A stretch of DNA of 64,000 nt from Nitrospira defluvii (GTDB lineage Bacteria; Nitrospirota; Nitrospiria; Nitrospirales; Nitrospiraceae). Position numbers and translations under genes: made by a program. Below are positions 60,611 to 64,000 of this stretch, one piece after another. The notes under the pieces were generated by a model. The model was not told where the DNA came from. It made no database searches and saw nothing but the letters and a program-made list of their open reading frames with translations. The DNA is taken from positions 1 through 64,000 of the forward strand of contig NZ_CAJNBJ010000003.1 in the NCBI RefSeq assembly GCF_905220995.1, in the 5' to 3' direction. Position 1 is the stretch's first letter. The number at the start of each line of letters is the position of its first letter.

Positions 60611-61153
60611 ATGGGGAACTGTGTGAGTGTGATATGCCGATTGTCCGTGCTGATACTGCTCGGGATCGGTGTCTTCCCTTCCCTGCCTGTGGCGGTAGCC
60701 AGCCCGGAGATAGTTCCTGTGACCGACATGCGGCACATCAAAAAGTTTGTCGCAGTGGAAGTTCAGACCCAGGGAAGTGCCGAGAAACTCGGCATCAGCG
60801 GTGCCGAGTTGACGGATTTGACTCGGGTGACGCTGCTCAATAAGGTGCCCGGGATTGCACTCGAAGGCTCGAGTGGGCCGTCACCGGATGCGCCCGAACG
60901 CCTCAATCAACTCGGTTTTTTCACCTGCGAGGTGTGGACGGTGGGAGATCAGTATATCGCCGCCTATCACGTCGATTGCAACGCAGGATCCTATACCGCC
61001 CAGAAGACGCCTGGCAGTCTCTGGAACCAAGCCATTCTCGGATATGGGCCGAAGGACGAAGTGTCTGACGCGGTGCGAAAGGGAGTGCGTGCCATGGTGG
61101 AGTTGTTTGCGACCACCTTCGCGAGCGCCCGCGTTGAGGGCGGCGTGCGGTAG
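60611..61153 (+). CDS. Secreted hypothetical protein
   Basis: A 180-residue protein with a Sec signal (LSVLILLGIGVFPSLPVAVA). The mature part has a segment (VEVQTQGSAEKLGISGAELTD) that could be a small alpha/beta domain with two Cys. I do not recognise it. GAGGGG precedes the ATG. No operon partner is seen. Confidence 0.65.
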   Translation: MGNCVSVICRLSVLILLGIGVFPSLPVAVASPEIVPVTDMRHIKKFVAVEVQTQGSAEKLGISGAELTDLTRVTLLNKVPGIALEGSSGPSPDAPERLNQLGFFTCEVWTVGDQYIAAYHVDCNAGSYTAQKTPGSLWNQAILGYGPKDEVSDAVRKGVRAMVELFATTFASARVEGGVR

Positions 61154-62018
61154 CTTGTCGTTGTCGCTGAACCGTGCACGGTCTATGTGTTTCTGCGCGT
61201 TCCTGCCCCTGAGAAAAGTTCCTGCCGTTTCGCCTGCTCCAGCCTGATCTCTTCGACGCGTCTAAACTCGCGTTCCTCTCGGCCGCGAGGAAATCTGCCT
61301 GGCCTAAATATGTATATGGGTGCCCTGGATTCCTCCCCGCGCCAGGCCCAGTTCTCTCCCCCTTAATCAGTTCATGCTCTCCATGGCGCTGACCCGGCAT
61401 TGCAACTGGGCCTCCTTTCAGGCCGATACGTACAATCACGATACCGTGCAGTGGGCGGTGCTATCGAGTTCCGTCGCTGGGCGCGGGGTGTCGGGCGGCG
61501 TTTGGACAGCAGTTTCTCCAGTATTGCAGCGGAGGATGTGTTGATTATCAACTGAAGGTGACAGGTGATTTCCCAGCAGAAGGACAATGCGTCGAGTCGC
61601 TAAACGCTTACAAATTGGCATGGACTGCGTGTGCCTCTGGATGTCAACAATTGATGCAGGATTTGTGTGAGGTCGTGGACTCCATTCAATGATTGGGCAG
61701 TCTGTGCGCGGCGGTGAAGGGGTCGTTGAGGGTCGGTAATTATGAAGAATGCCGATCGATGGATGCGTCGCAAACGCTAGGTGTGAGTGGGTATTCGAGA
61801 GGTGTCAGGATCGAGCAGTTGAGTGGCATCCGAGCCCTCCTCCCAATCGATTGTGCATGTTCGTGTCTCGCAGGTGGGAGGGCTTGCGATTGCGGGCCGA
61901 GCCAATGGCGTGCAAACCGCCCTGGTCTTGACTCAATGGTGCCGGTGTCGAAAGGAGTTCGTGCTGATCAGGCGTGATGAGCGATGCAAGTGCGCGATGG
62001 GGGGCGAAACCAGGGGAT
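61154..62018. other. 865-base stretch without a clear gene
   Basis: No full-length gene, tRNA or repeat is visible. It contains the Cys-rich coding remnant reported at 61498-61692. The remainder shows nothing I can support. Confidence 0.4.
61498..61692 (+). pseudogene. 3' remnant of a Cys-rich secreted-protein gene
   Basis: The frame from GCG at 61498 to TGA at 61690 reads like protein (AFGQQFLQYCSGGC, then CVESLNAYKLAWTACASGC and LMQDLCEVVDSIQ) with regularly spaced Cys. It has no usable start codon: the frame is open back to a stop near 61391 but its upstream part looks random. An ATG-started frame upstream (61320-61544) may hold another piece in a different phase. A frameshifted or truncated gene is the simplest reading. 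Confidence 0.35.
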
Positions 62019-63047
62019 TTACAGGCTCTCCACGTCGGCGATAATCGTGTGTAATCCACTCGAGCCGGCCGGTTGCGGACGAATCAACTCGGCAATTTGC
62101 GGCTGTCCTTTGCTGTCAACGGCACGGACGGCGACCTGGTATTTGCCCCGTTTGTGTGGATGCCACGTATAGTTCCAGATCACCCATGAGTAAGGAGACA
62201 TGGGTGTTTCAATTTCGCAGGAGTCCCACGTTCTTGCTGCGTCGAGGCTGATTTCCACTTTGCTAATGGAGTTCGGTCCGCCAAATGCGATGCCGCGGAA
62301 TCGTTGTTCGGGGCCACGCAATGTTTGATAGTGGCCCGGCGAATCGATGCGGGAGAATGTCTTGATTGTGGCATCGTCCGTCCAGCCCTTTCGCTGCCAG
62401 TAGCCTCGGTAGTCCCCTGCATACGCTTCGATTTCAATGATCCATTTCACATTTTTGATGCCGTATAGTCCGGGGACGAGCAGGCGGAGCGGAAAGCCAT
62501 GTTCTTTGGGCAATTTCTCGCCGTTCATCAAGAAAGCGAGCATGACGTCATCCTGCATCGCGCGCGCGAGCGGAATGCTGTCGTCATAGGCGTCTGCCCC
62601 TCGGAATACGATATCTCGGGTCGTCTCTTCATCGACTTCTGCCTCCCGGAGCAGTTTTTTTAAGGAAATTCCCCGCCATCGCGCGTTGCCGAGACTGTCT
62701 CCACCGGGTAACGTGTCAATGCACATGAGCGTAGAGATTTGCTCGAAGTTCTCGCGGTTCAATAGTTCGCGCCATCCCAGCGAGAGGGGCTTTTTCACCT
62801 CGCCCTTCACCGCTAATCGCCATTCGTCTTGTCTCAGGTCGCGCGAGACGTTAAACGGGGAGTCAGAATAGTTCACGACGTAGAACTTTTTATTTTCAGT
62901 GAAGTAGTTGGTATCGCGAGGGGGCATGGCGAACATGCGTCCGAAAAAAGATCCAACCCCATCGCAGCCACCAGTGAGGCCGGCGGCAGCCGCAATTCCA
63001 GTGAGCGTTAGGAGGCTGCGACGTTTTAAACTGAACCGATTTTCCAT
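62019..63047 (-). CDS. Tat-exported sulfite oxidase-family molybdopterin oxidoreductase
   Basis: A 342-residue protein. The N-terminus has a twin-arginine-like motif (SLKRRSLLTLTG) and a possible lipobox LTGGC. The oxidoreductase molybdopterin-binding domain has the Mo-coordinating Cys in TLMCIDTLPGGDSLGNARW, then HGFPLRLLVPGLYGIKNVKW. A C-terminal Mo-co dimerisation-like domain follows (about 235-330). It resembles sulfite oxidase or MsrP; the substrate is unclear. ATG 63047 is preferred to a GTG three codons upstream. Confidence 0.85.
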   Translation of the reverse strand: MENRFSLKRRSLLTLTGIAAAAGLTGGCDGVGSFFGRMFAMPPRDTNYFTENKKFYVVNYSDSPFNVSRDLRQDEWRLAVKGEVKKPLSLGWRELLNRENFEQISTLMCIDTLPGGDSLGNARWRGISLKKLLREAEVDEETTRDIVFRGADAYDDSIPLARAMQDDVMLAFLMNGEKLPKEHGFPLRLLVPGLYGIKNVKWIIEIEAYAGDYRGYWQRKGWTDDATIKTFSRIDSPGHYQTLRGPEQRFRGIAFGGPNSISKVEISLDAARTWDSCEIETPMSPYSWVIWNYTWHPHKRGKYQVAVRAVDSKGQPQIAELIRPQPAGSSGLHTIIADVESL

Positions 63048-63086
63048 GAGAAACACTCTGCGATATTAAAAAGATCTTTTCAAGGC

Positions 63087-63115
63087 TTGACTCCGGAAAT
63101 TCAGATTGGTATAAG
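63087..63115 (+). promoter_or_regulatory. rrn promoter P1
   Basis: TTGACT (63087-63092) and TATAAG (63110-63115) are separated by 17 bases, about 250 bases before the 16S 5' end. Confidence 0.7.
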
Positions 63116-63210
63116 AGTGCACGTTTGATCCAGCCTAGTGGCCGGTGCGGTTCGAAGCCCCGCGACGGATTCTCAGGAAGCCCAGATCAAAAAAATAAAT
63201 TCTGACCCTC

Positions 63211-63239
63211 TTGACATGGTCAGTCCCGCGTAGTAAAGT
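63211..63239 (+). promoter_or_regulatory. rrn promoter P2
   Basis: A perfect TTGACA (63211-63216), a 17-base spacer and TAAAGT (63234-63239) are followed by a GC-rich discriminator (GCGCGG), the hallmark of stringently controlled rRNA promoters. An inverted repeat CTGACC/GGTCAG (63202-63207, 63218-63223) brackets the -35. Confidence 0.75.
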
Positions 63240-63284
63240 GCGCGGCTCGCGTGGGGAGTGAAAAATCCTCCGAAACGCGAAACG

Positions 63285-63296
63285 GTTCTTTGACAA
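63285..63296 (+). promoter_or_regulatory. boxA-like antitermination site
   Basis: GTTCTTTGACAA resembles boxA (GCTCTTTAACAA) and lies in the rrn leader about 70 bases before 16S. NusB, encoded at 12667, would bind it. Confidence 0.5.
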
Positions 63297-63368
63297 CTGA
63301 ATAGAGCGAGAAATGAGTAAGGTAAGGTGTATTGAAGAGGTGGCCCTCGGGTCCAATTCAAGTAGAAC

Positions 63369-64000
<632 letters not shown>

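Noticed and set aside
63057-63368. tRNA gene upstream of 16S
   Set aside because: No cloverleaf or T-loop GGTTCGAATCC can be found in the leader.

Overview
The window looks like a chromosomal segment of a Nitrospira-type nitrite oxidiser (phylum Nitrospirota). Three things point there: the 5' part of a 16S rRNA gene at the right edge, whose opening variable regions read like Nitrospira from memory; a periplasmic chlorite dismutase whose mature length (238 residues) and catalytic residues (His160, Arg173 in mature numbering) match the Nitrospira defluvii enzyme; and a NarK-type nitrate/nitrite transporter. The assignment rests on recall, not on a database search.

Layout. 1-9.4 kb: two divergent half-size GlnE-like proteins (one carrying ACT-like domains), the groES-groL chaperonin operon, a secreted dimethylformamidase-like protein and the heat-shock sigma factor RpoH. 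9.4-13.1 kb: narK-like transporter, then ribBA-ribH-nusB. 13.2-21.2 kb: a purine operon (purB-cld-purC-small membrane protein-purS-purQ-purL-purF) with chlorite dismutase translationally coupled to purB. 21.3-24.9 kb: a RiPP cluster resembling lasso-peptide clusters (B2 leader peptidase, PqqD-like B1, a 37-residue precursor, HPr-kinase-like protein, nucleotidyltransferase-like protein) but with no lasso cyclase anywhere in the window. 25-31.7 kb: AT-richer accessory genes (thioredoxin-like, degenerate metallo-beta-lactamase fold, TPR, membrane and secreted proteins) and an 860-base stretch without a convincing gene. 31.8-43 kb: recG, Ppx/GppA, a PqqD-like/methyltransferase fusion, an amicyanin-like cupredoxin, a histone-H1-like protein, a secreted Lon-type protease domain, a pentapeptide-repeat protein and scpA-scpB. 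43.9-55.1 kb: a double NHL-propeller protein, guaB, guaA, an RluB-type pseudouridine synthase, aspS, aroC and an ABC ATPase. 55.2-63 kb: envelope proteins (HtrA-like protease, Slp-like lipoprotein, YpfJ-like metallopeptidase), an RluE-type synthase, a Tat-exported deaminase and a sulfite-oxidase-family molybdoenzyme. 63.1 kb to the end: the rrn leader with two tandem promoters and the start of 16S.

How the genes work together. purB/C/S/Q/L/F supply most steps to IMP and guaB/guaA convert IMP to GMP. ribBA and ribH share the riboflavin pathway. RpoH could drive groES-groL through a sigma32-like promoter. NusB would act on the boxA-like site in the rrn leader. The RiPP genes form a compact unit of leader recognition, leader cleavage and tailoring. 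At least seven genes have a -10 hexamer only 5-10 bases before the start codon, which suggests leaderless transcription is common here.
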